From Erodium maritimum (Eukaryota > Streptophyta > Magnoliopsida > Geraniales > Geraniaceae): 64,000 nt of DNA. The position numbers were made by a program, and so were the translations under genes. Of this stretch, positions 23,936 through 34,464 are shown one piece after another (the first letter of the stretch is position 1; every line of letters starts with the position of its first letter). Below the pieces are notes generated by a model. The model was not told the origin of the DNA and did not search any database. It was given only the letters and a program-made list of their open reading frames with translations. The DNA is taken from positions 53,278,336 through 53,342,335 of the forward strand of contig OY997592.1 of the NCBI GenBank assembly GCA_963921825.1, in the 5' to 3' direction.

Positions 23936-24986
23936 AAGAGCTATTTGAGCTGCAACAATAGTTTTTTTTTTCAGTTAATAACATTATATGAAATTAAGGC
24001 AATGGAAAATTTAATAGTTTTCATATATCATTTGAAACATTAGTCAAACTAGAAATTGTATTTGTGCTAACAACATTATCAATATATTTCTTAGTCAGTG
24101 CACATATATCATCAATCATAGTCTGTGTGTAATATGTTCACAACTTCAAAAAATTTACTTCAAAGTCCAGGTTCTGAAACAAATAATCAAATGTTATGAA
24201 ACAACTTTAATTAAAAAGTTTAGTTAAAACTTTCAATCTTACGAAATAGTTTAAGATATCATCAACCATAGTCAATTGGTACTTTGTTCAGAACTTTTAC
24301 ATATTTATTTCAAACTTCAGAGTTCTGAAACATATTTTCCAAAATTATAAACAACAGTAATTATAAGTTTCAATCTTAGAACATTCCCATTTCATTTGTT
24401 TTTGTCATTCCACTTAAGTTTATGTATTTTGAAACAGTTGCTTATACAAATTGAAATCTTCCCCAAATTACAACCTGTACATTTGATACCAATAGACTAT
24501 TTTCCTAATCATAATTTTGTTTCATACTAACTATTTATGTGTGCACTACAAATATATAAACGAAACTACAATTTCTCTATCAGTGAATAATTTACAGTAC
24601 CCTGAATCATCTTCTAGTTCAAAAATATCCGCAAACATGCTCTCGTCTACAGTCTTCCGTCAAAAATCGAATGCCGCCATTTTTAAGAGTGCAAGTTCCC
24701 ACCGTAGAATTCAATTTACAACAACTTCCCATGTATAATGATCTACAACCCATGCTTTACGGTTCAAGGAATTGGGTTTCAGTTTTCGGCAGTTATGGGA
24801 GAAGTAGTGCGTTGGATTTCAGAAGCAAGAGAATTTTTTTGTTCCAGCCATGCCCTTTTACCCATTTATTAATTATTAAATTAATTAAATTGTTTAGATT
24901 TACAATCTTTAGATCTTCATTAATCCAATGGTTTAGATTGATTTTCATTTTATATGTTAGGTTTAGTTTACATTGGATAGTGGGCC

Positions 24987-25014
<28 letters not shown>
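24987..25014. repeat. (TA)n microsatellite, boundary 3
   Basis: Twenty-eight bases of TA repeat, the longest of the five tracts, lie between the 9.9-kb element and the next one. Confidence 0.95.
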
Positions 25015-25017
<3 letters not shown>

Positions 25018-26658
25018 ACACTATCTACTAGAAACCATTGATTTAATAAAAAATAGGGACTAAATGTGGCCACAGGATTAGAATATATGGATGAATGAGA
25101 TTAAACATGTCAGTAATGGCATAGACGTAAATAAATACAACTGTAAATGCATTTTAGACATTTAAAATGGAAATATAAAAGCTGATTGTTTACTGAACAT
25201 TTACTGAAGCGTCACTGTAGCAAATTAACTGTTTCATTTGGACGAAATGAATGTTTCATCTCCTGTTTTCATATCTGAGTCAATTGTTTCATTTGATTGA
25301 ACTAAATGTTTCATCTCCTAATTTCATAATTGATTTTAGTGAACTTTTATTTTGTCGAATCATATCTTTCATTTGATGAGTTTTTTGCCAGTTTGCAACG
25401 TTTCATTTGAATGAATATGTGTTTCATTCGTCGCATTTGATTTAGAAATAACTTATATCTCTGATATAATGTTTCATTTTGATGCACATGACGTTTCACT
25501 TGATCTGAGTTTCAAAATTTTCAGTTTACAAGTGTTTCATTTGAATCAATATAATGTTTCATTCGATGCTCAGCTAAACCAGTGTACGATGAGAACACAT
25601 TTTTTTAATAAGAAAACCAGTGTGCGATGAGAACAAATTAGAAACAACTAAACATTTGTTTTGTCAGATAGACAAACACGAATACAACTTAAGGAATTGA
25701 ATATTGGTGTGAGTTTTGGTTCTTCAAAACAACAACAAACTAATAATTGTTTTTACCATTCAAAACATGAATTATATCACAAAATGGAATCAGATATATA
25801 AAAAAATCAGTAAAAAATCAAGGCCTAGAACCCAAAAAGCCACATGAATTGTAGCTCTAAGTGAAATCGTTTCCATTCTAATGTTAAGAATTGTTTTGTA
25901 CTATTCTAAACATGAATCCATGCTCAGCTAGATCGAGATCCCTGGATCAGTGTACAAATATTGGAGAAGGAGAGGAGTGTATATCTGTTAGAACTCAAAT
26001 GACGGTCGGATACGGCCGCAACGAACTCAGATTCTTGCGCTCATTGGAGAGCGCGACGAAATGGCGCAGATCTGTTGAGGAGATCTCGGATCTGTACACG
26101 ACGGAGGCGATGCATAATGGTGGCAAGAACGGCGGAGGCTCATCTTCTCCGGTGGCATGGCGCAGTTGGAAGGCGAAACTGAGACCACAACGAGAAGTCA
26201 AAACGGAGAAGCCACAACCTGCTCATTCCTCCATGAAACACTACGGAACAATAAAGTTTGTCTGGGTTTTTGGTATACCTCGTATGAAACCGTAAAACCG
26301 TGATGCTTGGGTGAACTAACAAGCGGCGGTGGCGAAGATCGCGAGAACAAACCAGAGGCGGCGACTTCTTCGATGGGGCTCAACACCAGATTGGCGATGT
26401 GGGTTGTGCAAGAAAGAGGATACAAATAAATTAAACAGCTCAGGTGTGAAATAGGGTAGGGTAAAAAAGTAATGTAAGAGGACGAAAACACCCTTTATCA
26501 AGGATGAAATGACGAAATTAAAAACGAAAAATATTTAATATTACAGTCCATGCCATTATTAATATATTTAATCTCACCCATTAAAATTTATTCATCTAAT
26601 GATCACAAATGGGCCTTAGTTTGTATTAGAGTATATGGTTTTTAGTAGATTGTAAACC
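25015..26658. mobile_element. (TA)n-flanked non-autonomous MULE-like element, 1.64 kb
   Basis: The left end AGGACACTATCTACTAGAAA and the right end on the - strand GGTTTACAATCTACTAAAAA are inverted repeats sharing ATCTACTA.AAACCAT, and (TA)n tracts lie on both sides. Between about 25225 and 25570 the motif TGTTTCATTTGA recurs many times, as in the non-coding parts of the 9.9-kb element. A more GC-rich block at about 25980-26400 with a 134-codon frame (25891-26295) may be captured genic DNA or the remains of a 5' leader. I recognise no protein domain there. Confidence 0.7.
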
Positions 26659-26672
26659 TATATATATATATA
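26659..26672. repeat. (TA)n microsatellite, boundary 4
   Basis: A short TA tract between the 1.64-kb element and the second MITE copy. Confidence 0.9.
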
Positions 26673-27187
26673 ATATGTATCAAATACTAACCACCCCTTA
26701 TTGTGAAAACTACGGACTAATCTGAGGCACAAGATGTGTGCGCACTAACGTCATTAGGGCGCAAGATGCTAACGCATGGGCACTCCGCGCAATGATGCGC
26801 AAACCAAGTGTTGGTACCTTACCTAACATAGTGATGATATCTACATAGAGAGTGTTGATACCCACATAGAGAGTGTTGATACCCACATATAGAGTGCTGA
26901 TACCTACATACAGAGTGCTAATACTATACAAAGTGTTGGTCCTTACCTAACACGGTACTGGTACCTTACATAGCAAAGTGTTAGTACCTTGAATACACGG
27001 TGTTGGTACCTTATAAAATATGGAGTGCTGGTACCATACGTGATGCGTGCCGAGTCAAATGCGAGGGACGGAAAATGCCACGTATCAGCATCGCACACGC
27101 TTTGATGACGTTATCTTGGCCGCATCCTGTGCCTTAGATCAGTCCTTAGTTTACACAATAAGAATGGTTTGTATAAGATATCATTCT
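26673..27187. mobile_element. (TA)n-flanked MITE, copy 2 (515 bp)
   Basis: Both ends match copy 1 at 14536-15056. The left reads TATCAAATACTAACCACCCC then TTATTGTGAAAACTACGGAC. The right on the - strand has ATGATATCTTATACAAACCA and GGATGCGGCCAAGATAACGTC. The interior contains repeated 'gagtgttgatacccacata' units, the counterpart of the 'gtgctgatagtttacatag' units in copy 1. It is non-coding, and the two copies have diverged considerably inside. Confidence 0.82.
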
Positions 27188-27197
27188 TATATATATA
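27188..27197. repeat. (TA)n microsatellite, boundary 5
   Basis: A short TA tract closes the right side of the cluster. Confidence 0.8.
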
Positions 27198-27272
27198 AAA
27201 TTTATTGTGTATATCCAAAACTCCATGATGCCTTACACGATTAAAGCAAAGTCCATTTGTAATAGGATAGTT

Positions 27273-28117
27273 TTTTTTGAAACGGGAAAGAGGAAGTTGT
27301 ATTACGCTTTCATATCAGGATTACAAGGAGGGACATAACAGTCCCGGATACCAGCTTTTTGTCCCAACCGGCTGTAGCCCGTCGGGCGCACATGGTTCCA
27401 TACACATAGTCTGCTTTGATTCGCAGATCCGAACTCAAGAGTTCCTCTATCCAACGTTACAAGGAAATAACAAACCAAAGTCCTAAACTTATTGAGCCAA
27501 AAGGTTATTCGACCTAGCACAGTAAATAACCAATACTTTATTCGACCTAAAACAGGATAAAAAATTAGCACACGATCGAAAGAGCAGACTACCAAATCTG
27601 TGATGCCAGGTCTTCTAGGCCCCGTGCCATTGGAGCGAACTGGTATCGTCAATTCCTCGTCTTGATTCGCCCGGATCTTTCGAAGTAGTGCGGAAGACGA
27701 GAACATCGATTCGACCCGCATCGGTTTGTTCGAGATCGAGGGTCCCGACTTCGGGTGTCGTGGAGGCAGATCCCGGCTTATCGTCCATCCTCCCGGATCC
27801 AAGATCCATCGAGGGAACAGACCCATGCCGGCGTTAGGTGGCTCTGGGACGGGAGGCCGCTTCAGATGGAGGACGTCGCATAAAGCCCGTAACCCGGAGA
27901 ATGGCAGGAGGGCCACAGTGGCTGAGAGACGGCGATGACGGCGGCGGCGATGGACGGAGATGACGGCGACAGCGATGTACTACGATAACGGCGGCAGCGA
28001 AAGACGGCGATGGACGATGATGACGGCGGCGGCGGACCCTAAGTAGGGTATAAAGGACCTCACCTGAAGGTAGTGGAGAACCTTGAAGCCGGAGCTTCGA
28101 TGATGGAGGCAGGGAGC
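27273..28117 (-). mobile_element. Retroposon with perfect 15-bp target duplication
   Basis: TGTAATAGGATAGTT occurs at 27258-27272 and again at 28118-28132. The - strand 3' end is an A-run (T-run up to 27278). The 845-bp insert has a GC-rich 5' part with CGGCGATGACGG-type repeats, then an open frame of 204 codons (27916-27302) which I do not recognise; it begins MALLPFSGLRALCDVLHLKR and is likely derived from a LINE ORF1. It has no reverse transcriptase, so it must have been moved by another element. The exact duplication argues for a fairly young insertion. Confidence 0.88.
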
Positions 28118-28334
28118 TGTAATAGGATAGTTCATGCTTACGTCTAATGTATGTATATTTTTTGTCTCAGTTGCATTAAGCTATCTAGATTGTATATGAT
28201 GCTTTACTTGATTCTTTTACCTACCCCAACCTACACTCCCTTTCTTTTGGTCCCTACCTTCCCTTACAACAAATAAATGAATCCCAACAAAGTTATTCTT
28301 TTCAATTGATTGATGATGTTACATCAATGCAACA

Positions 28335-28880
28335 TATTTCTTGGTGTTTTCCACCGGTGACACCTCCCTCAATCGGAGTTACTGTGAGTCTATTGGTTGG
28401 ACCGGCTCTTCGTCTGACTGTTTGTGGCTGCCTCCAGCGGTGGATGGGACAGTAGGTTTGGATTACTTCGTTTTCATTGCTTACGAGTTCTCTTGTGCTT
28501 CATGGTAGATAAACTTCGGTTTTTAGACCTTCGTAAATGTTCTAAATTTTGTTCTTCATGGTTGTAAAATCAGGGTTTTACACCTTTTGTTTTTCTTTTG
28601 GACTTCATGTTTGTAAAATCTAGTTAGTAGACCTTGGTTGTCAGGTTTGCGCCCTTGTTGGGTTGCCAAGGTTCCTATCATATGACTGCTCTTCCTTGTA
28701 CTTGTTCGATACTTGTAGGATCCCTTCCTTAGTTTGAGGCTAAGATCTGTTAAGCCCTCGGGTGTTTTTTGTGAATGCCAAATCTAGTTCGGTGCTTTGT
28801 TCTGTATGGGCTTCTCCTTTGTTGCTCGTCTTTTATTCTCTAAAAATCAGGTTTTCATATACTACTTTGCTGATAAAAAA
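28335..28880 (+). mobile_element. 546-bp retroposon with LINE-like tail
   Basis: AATGCAACA flanks it (28326-28334, 28881-28889). The 3' end reads TACTACTTTGCTGATAAAAAA, a tail form common in plant LINEs and their derivatives. No domain-bearing frame is present. It may be a 5'-truncated LINE 3' UTR or an independent SINE-like family. Confidence 0.8.
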
Positions 28881-28889
28881 AATGCAACA

Positions 28890-30154
28890 AACATTCTTAA
28901 TCTGCTCGCAGTTGCAGGATAGCATGAGAAATGGAAGAGAATTAAGTAACTCTAATATTAAACAATGATAATATACAAAATAAAATCTCTCCTTACTGAA
29001 ATAAACTCTTATATCTAAGAAAACAAATTATATCAGCCATGAGCTCAGTTAGGGTTTCTTCTATGTCGATAGTGTTGACTCCGAAAATCCCAACACGATA
29101 TCGTCATTCATCCTGGCCTCGGTCTGGTCATTCTTCTCTGCCTAAATAGCGCCCAACCCGAAAAAACCTTCGCCTTCATCCACCCCTCTAGCAATTTTAT
29201 AGTCTTATGTGGTCAACGCCCCTCCTTCTCCATCGCCTCTCTCTAGTTTATCGCTCATCCCTACTGCCCTGGACTTGTCTAATCCGACCCCAATACAATA
29301 GTTCCAACGCCGGGTAGATCCTGGTTCGGGGAATATACATAAGTGATAATCTTGTTACGACGTGCATGGTAGAAGAGGGGCTTCACAACGTGTAATAATG
29401 AGGTGCACTATGTGTAGCCCAAACCCTAGTACGTCACTCATCAGGTTGCCACAATGTGTTCGCTTCTACATGGCATGAAGGTTGAACCTCCACAACATGT
29501 AACTTCATAGGCATTTTATTCTTCAACAACTTTCTTCGATATTGGATAGGCTCAACTTGCAAAGGTCCTAGATCAGCCTTCTCCTCTTGAGCTCCTCCAA
29601 CTACCTGCAAAGAGAAGAACACGTGGAGAAAAAGACAAACAAAACATGGGGAAAGGTGTCACTGAATACCACACCAAATATAGGATTTACTACTCAAAGA
29701 AAGTTTTGATTTATTCGGAGTCACTCAACATAGCTTAAGCTAATCAAGGATATATAGGATTTGTACATTTTAAACCACTTTCCTCAAACAGTAATGCATG
29801 TTGGTGAATGCCAACGCTTATTGTTTAAGCTTGAAGATGGAACAGAGTAGATAAACATGATTAAATTAGCATGATTTCAAACTTCATGTCATCTATCTGC
29901 CCTACAGTACTCTGAATGTGCACCTAGAAAATGTGATCAGAAACATATAAAAGTCAAGGTGTTGTTTATGCATTTTGCGGTTCTTGGGCTATTTTGAATA
30001 TGAAAATTTCTTGTTCCTTTACGAGCTATGTGGCTGCCGAAAGTTTGTTTGGTTTTTCCATTTATTTGGAAGATGGAAATTCATATAGGATGATGTACAT
30101 GTCAAAATTTCCTGATTATTTTTCGTATATGTTATTTTTATTTCTAGTTATTTA
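28890..30154. other. Unassigned intergenic DNA
   Basis: I see no supported gene here. A moderately GC-rich block at about 29040-29620 has short broken frames on both strands without a recognisable domain. The rest is AT-rich. Confidence 0.5.
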
Positions 30155-30340
30155 TGCTAGAGTTTAGTTTATTTCCCGTTTACAAGTATCTCCTATTCTA
30201 GTTAAGTTAGATTTCCTATGTTGTTTAGTATTATTATTTCCTATTTCGCATAGAGTTAAACCCTATATAAAGGGGTGCTCTCATTGTATTGAAACATCAA
30301 GAATATCAAGTTCAATTAATAATATTTTCAGATTTTTACA
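30155..30340 (+). repeat. 5' LTR of the TRIM-like element
   Basis: It begins TGCTAGAG and ends TTTTTACA just before the PBS. It contains CCCTATATAAAGGGG, a TATA box in a short palindrome, which the 3' LTR shares. Confidence 0.88.
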
Positions 30341-31172
30341 TGGTATCATAGCCTTTTCGATTCTAGGTTAGATTTTCGTGGGTTATGGCTTTGCCCACTC
30401 GTTAATATATAATTTAGCGGATGGGCAAGGCATTGTTGTTCGGAATTTTACTGTTCATCCGCGACACTGTTCATGGATTACTGTTCATGTGGTACTGTTC
30501 ATGTCGGGTACCGTTTTTTTCCCTGATTCTCTTCTTTCAGGTTTAATTTTAAAGGTTTTGGTGATTTTCCTGAAACTAAAAATCACACATTCTGCGCATC
30601 CGTAAAATCAGAAGTGTTTGCACCATCGTCGTGCTTACTTGAAGATGTTTCGCACCGTTGTTATAATACGTAGTTGCTCAAAGTTTTGCACCGTCGTTAT
30701 GCGACATAGTTGCTCGAAGTTGTTTCGCACTGTCGTTATGGGACGTCGTTGCTTGAAATTTTTTGCAGCGTCATGTGACATAGTTGCTTGAAGTTGTTTC
30801 GCATTGTCATTATGCGAATTGCGTGAAGATGTTTTGCTCCCACGTGGTTTAATTGCTCGAAGCTGAATCGTGCGTCCGTAAAATCAGGGTATGAGCCAAT
30901 GGCTTCAGATCGTCTTAGGCTTTAAAAAGCCGTTATTGGGTATCGTCCCGTTTGTCACCTCCACCCTGTGGTCTCCGGTACATATGCAGATGTTCAGACC
31001 TGCTATGGCCCACGTGTAGATGATCATACCTACACGTGAGGGGGAGTGTTGAAAAAAAAATCTTAGTCTTCGGCAACAACATCATAGTGGTGAAGCAGCA
31101 ACATAAAGAAATTTGAAATTTATTCTTCGTCCACGTGCAAGACTCGTTATCCGATTTGCACGTGAGGGGGAG

Positions 31173-31357
31173 TGTTAGAGTTAAGTTTATTTCCAGTTTA
31201 CAAGTATTTCCTATTCTAGTTAAGTTAGGTTTCCTATGTTGTTTGTATTAGTATTTCCTATTTCGCATAGAGTTAAACCCTATATAAAGGGGTGCTCTCA
31301 TTGTATTGAAACACCAAGAATATAAAGTATCATCAATAATAATTTCTGAATTTTATA
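31173..31357 (+). repeat. 3' LTR of the TRIM-like element
   Basis: It begins TGTTAGAG directly after the polypurine tract. The last few bases have drifted from the usual CA end. The central 60 bp, including the TATA box, are identical to the 5' LTR. Confidence 0.85.
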
Positions 31358-31496
31358 ATTTATAAAATTATAATATTGGATTTTTCAAAAATTAGATCAT
31401 GCGTTTTTTGAAAACCCTAACTTTGTTCTAATCGATAGAGTAAACTGAATTTTAGAAATTCATGAAGGATGTTGTATATTTAGAAATTTCCCAATC

Positions 31497-33955
31497 TTTT
31501 TTTTGATAAGCTTAAAAATATTATTAGAGAAAAACCCAATTCTAAGCAGGAAAAGGGGAAAGAGAACGACCATTACAAAGTAGCTCAGAAAAGAGACGTG
31601 AGTCTTAAACCCACCAAAAAAACACAACCAGTCTCCAAAACTCGGAGAAAACCGCCGAAAAAACCTCAACAACCAACTGCCAAAACGACTGAAGTAACGA
31701 CCACCAAAGGCAAAGCCAAGCACAGAACCAAGCCAAAAAACATAGCTCCACCTGCACTTCATGACGAAGGAAAATAAAACCCTGACAACCAAAGCTTCAA
31801 AAAAAAAACAGTCCCCAAACACCAGCGGTTCTGGGAGGAAATAGCTCCTGCAATTTCCTGCACCGCCCTTATCACCAGCTTACAACTTTCTCACAGTACC
31901 AATATTGGATTTGGTAATAAGATTTTCTGATTGCAGACACTAACTGAGTATTAGAATTCCCAATTGATTTTGTCCTCAAACTTCTCATATACGTCCATGC
32001 TGCAGCAGTGACTAGAATAGGATTAGGGTCTAAAGCATTAAAGTACGAAGGACATACCCCTTTCGCCCTTTCCTGATCGAACGATCTTGTACGAGAGCGA
32101 GTCTGGATTGTATACGTCGAAGAAGTTGGAACTGATAATTGTTCAGGGGTCCTAAACGGTTTCCTTGATTTGCCCTGCTTCTGAAAAACCGGAGACGATG
32201 TGTTATTGGAATCCAAAGGAGGAAATTCAGCTAAAGCATCAACCTGTATAACCGGCTCCGTAACAATAGCAATCACCGCGGAATCAGGGTTGACATTCGA
32301 ATTTGAAACATCCCATGTTTCAACCTCAGAAGCCACAACAACCAATGCACTAGTTTGAAAATTATCCTCTTTCATAACAAAAACTGGCCTTGACTGTGCC
32401 TCAACGGTTTCCCCTAAACCAGCGGGATCCTCATTTGAGTTTTCATCTCGGTCACCCTCTGAACACGTTGGCTATGAACTAAACATCGGGGAAGGTAACT
32501 GAAAATCATCCCTCCCCTTAATCATAACTGGAAAATTTTCTTTTCCTACAAAAACCTCTTGTGAAGTTGGGACATAATCAACACGAGTCCGTAGAAAAAC
32601 ATAAATTGTACCCAGGAATTCAGTCGGATTGATATCAAAATGAGTAAACATTACCTGTCCATACCTCGAAAACATTCTCTGCATAATGTTTTGAACATTC
32701 CCAAAAAAGGGAATACCTGAAACTTGGTACCAGCACCACCGATCACCAGACGAAGCTCCTGAACCGTCCAATGAGAGAATTGAAAACCAAGATTAAAACC
32801 ACTTCCATTCAGTATGTCTAAGCATTGAAGAAAAAACAACATCCGAACAAGTTAAAACAAAAATATTTCCGTTTAAGCGTCGGACTTCCTCACCTTTGGC
32901 TCCCAAAGCCTGTAACTCATATAATACTTGATCCAAATCGAGACCTCCACGCAGTGAAGCGATAATTCTATTCTCAACCAAGGACATCAAATCAGGTTGA
33001 ACGTCCATTGGAAAAGTATGAGCTACTACCACCTTTGGACACAAAATTGCCCTTTTCGTCAGTCCATCAGCTCTCATACAATCCGACCAATCGAATGCTA
33101 CGAAAAGTTCAAAACATTTTACTTTTACTCCATTCTGGTTGTTAATTAACAACTCGACGATTCTGGGTATGAATGAAGCCAAAATATTTGCCTCTTCTAT
33201 TAGGTCTCTTAATAACCGCTAATTTTACGAGCTTAACAACGCTCCCAAAGTACGAATCGACCCACAATTGAGAGGTTTCAAAAGGCATGTTACAAATAAA
33301 TACCTTAGTGATTTGATCGCCTGTCTTGCCTACACCACTGGACACATGGGAACCAGCCGATATATTCGGATCACCAGTGTTCTGCTGCTCATTAACCTTT
33401 TGACGCTGTACTGAACTGATCGGAGCATTGGACTACAACGTCGGCACCGAAGAATACCCACCTATCTCGAACCCCATTTTTGAAAATATGATCGACCAAT
33501 ATTAAGCTTGTAAGAACGCAACAAAACCCACCTCGTCGTCCCGTAATTTTCCATTGATAATCACGCCACAATATCACCAAAATGAACCTAATATAGGACC
33601 CGCTGTAATTCAGAGTGCACAACAAACATAGTTGCGTGGCCACCGATCAAAAAAACAAAGCTTGGAGAAAACTTTGGTCTCCTCAACAAGAATTGATCCC
33701 AGAAGCTCTCCTCCATTTGGTAATGTTGAACCACACCGGCGAAGAGCGGCGAAGCACAAGACCAAAACCCGGACACCCGCCGAGTCGACTAAAACCCACA
33801 AGCTCGACAACCAAATCTGGATCGTGAACCTAGAAATAATGCGAAATAGAACAAAACCCCACCTTACCGAAAGATTTTGGCCTTGTAACCGTCGGAATCA
33901 TGCCGGAAAAGGCCAAACTCCGATGACCTAAAAAGGAAGAGGGAGGCGGCTCCAT
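31497..33955 (-). mobile_element. LINE-type element with RRM-bearing ORF1, no ORF2
   Basis: The 3' tail is an A-run (T-run 31497-31504) preceded by the LINE-like ending TAATATTTTTAAGCTTATC. From the 5' side the coding remnants are an RRM-like segment (33345-33142: KVFICNMPFETSQLWVDSYFGSV then GKYFGFIHT, which look like RNP2 and RNP1), a 129-codon piece (33182-32793), a gag-like piece (32842-32472) containing DINPTEFLGTIYVFLRTRVDYVP, and a C-terminal piece (32375-31872) with TRSRTRSFDQERAKG. These lie in successive frames with breaks. About 370 bp of 3' UTR follows directly, with no endonuclease or reverse transcriptase. RRM-containing ORF1 proteins are known in plant LINEs and bind the element RNA. 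The 5' edge is approximate. Confidence 0.7.
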
Positions 33956-34464
33956 AAGACTCAACCTTTTTTAATATGAATAAATTTTATTTATATTCAT
34001 TTATAAGAATATAAAATTAGATCTTAATTTTTCATAAACCCTAATTTTTGCTTTACTTAAAAGTTTAAATAAGTTTTTTTTGTAAAATTAAATTGTTTAT
34101 CTAAAGTTGCATGAAATACTCATATATTTTAATTATATTAACATACATTTTTTATTTCAAGCAATGAAAAAAATAACGAGATAGAGATCTCAAACATTTA
34201 CAAAGTTTACATTACTTTTATCTTATCACTTGTATGTGTAGCACCCTTTGACCAAGATCTTGCATGTTACCCGCTTTAGAAAATGCTCAAGGTAAAAAAT
34301 GACATAAATGGACTATTCCATTATGTGTTTATTTTGGAATTAAATTTTGCATGATTGATTGGCTTATTTTCTCCATCACATCATCTCCGATCCTCATGAG
34401 CCTTCATTCCAAGTTGATGTATTCAAGACAATATTCTTATTTCATTTCAAATTATCCATTACTT
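33956..34464. other. AT-rich intergenic DNA
   Basis: I see no gene or terminal repeat. The base composition is very AT-rich at 33960-34200, followed by unassigned sequence up to the start of the reverse-transcriptase remnant. Confidence 0.5.

Larger units (their letters stand above)
15072..24986. mobile_element. 9.9-kb Mutator-like element carrying Ulp1-like protease and FAR1-type transposase
   Basis: The left end ACCATTATCCAATGTAAACT is matched by the right end read on the - strand (GGCCCACTATCCAATGTAAA), and both ends abut (TA)n tracts. The element contains a multi-exon Ulp1/C48-like gene on + (15774-20524) and a FAR1/MULE transposase on - (21560-23935), so the two genes converge on about 1 kb of non-coding DNA. 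Plant MULEs that carry Ulp1-like genes are an established group. Both genes here have stops, so the copy is probably not autonomous now. TGTTTCA/TGAAACA motifs recur through the non-coding parts. Confidence 0.85.
30155..31357 (+). mobile_element. TRIM-like small LTR retroelement, non-coding
   Basis: The ends are direct LTRs of about 186 and 185 bp (30155-30340, 31173-31357). The PBS TGGTATCATAGCC follows the 5' LTR directly, fitting initiator tRNA-Met, and a polypurine tract GAGGGGGAG precedes the 3' LTR. A perfect 5-bp duplication ATTTA lies at 30150-30154 and 31358-31362. The internal 832 bp carry no gag or pol, so the element is whole for its non-autonomous class and depended on another element's enzymes. 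By rough hand count the LTRs differ at some 15 positions, suggesting a few million years. The PPT style resembles Ty1/copia. Confidence 0.88.

Noticed and set aside
25015-26658. Tc1/mariner-type (Stowaway) assignment from the TA flanks
   Set aside because: Size, terminal motifs shared with the MULE and the lack of Stowaway CTCCCTCC ends argue against it, though TA-tract flanks cannot settle duplication length.
30155-31357. Solo LTRs or a Pack-type transposon instead of one element
   Set aside because: PBS, polypurine tract and an exact 5-bp duplication fit a single LTR element.
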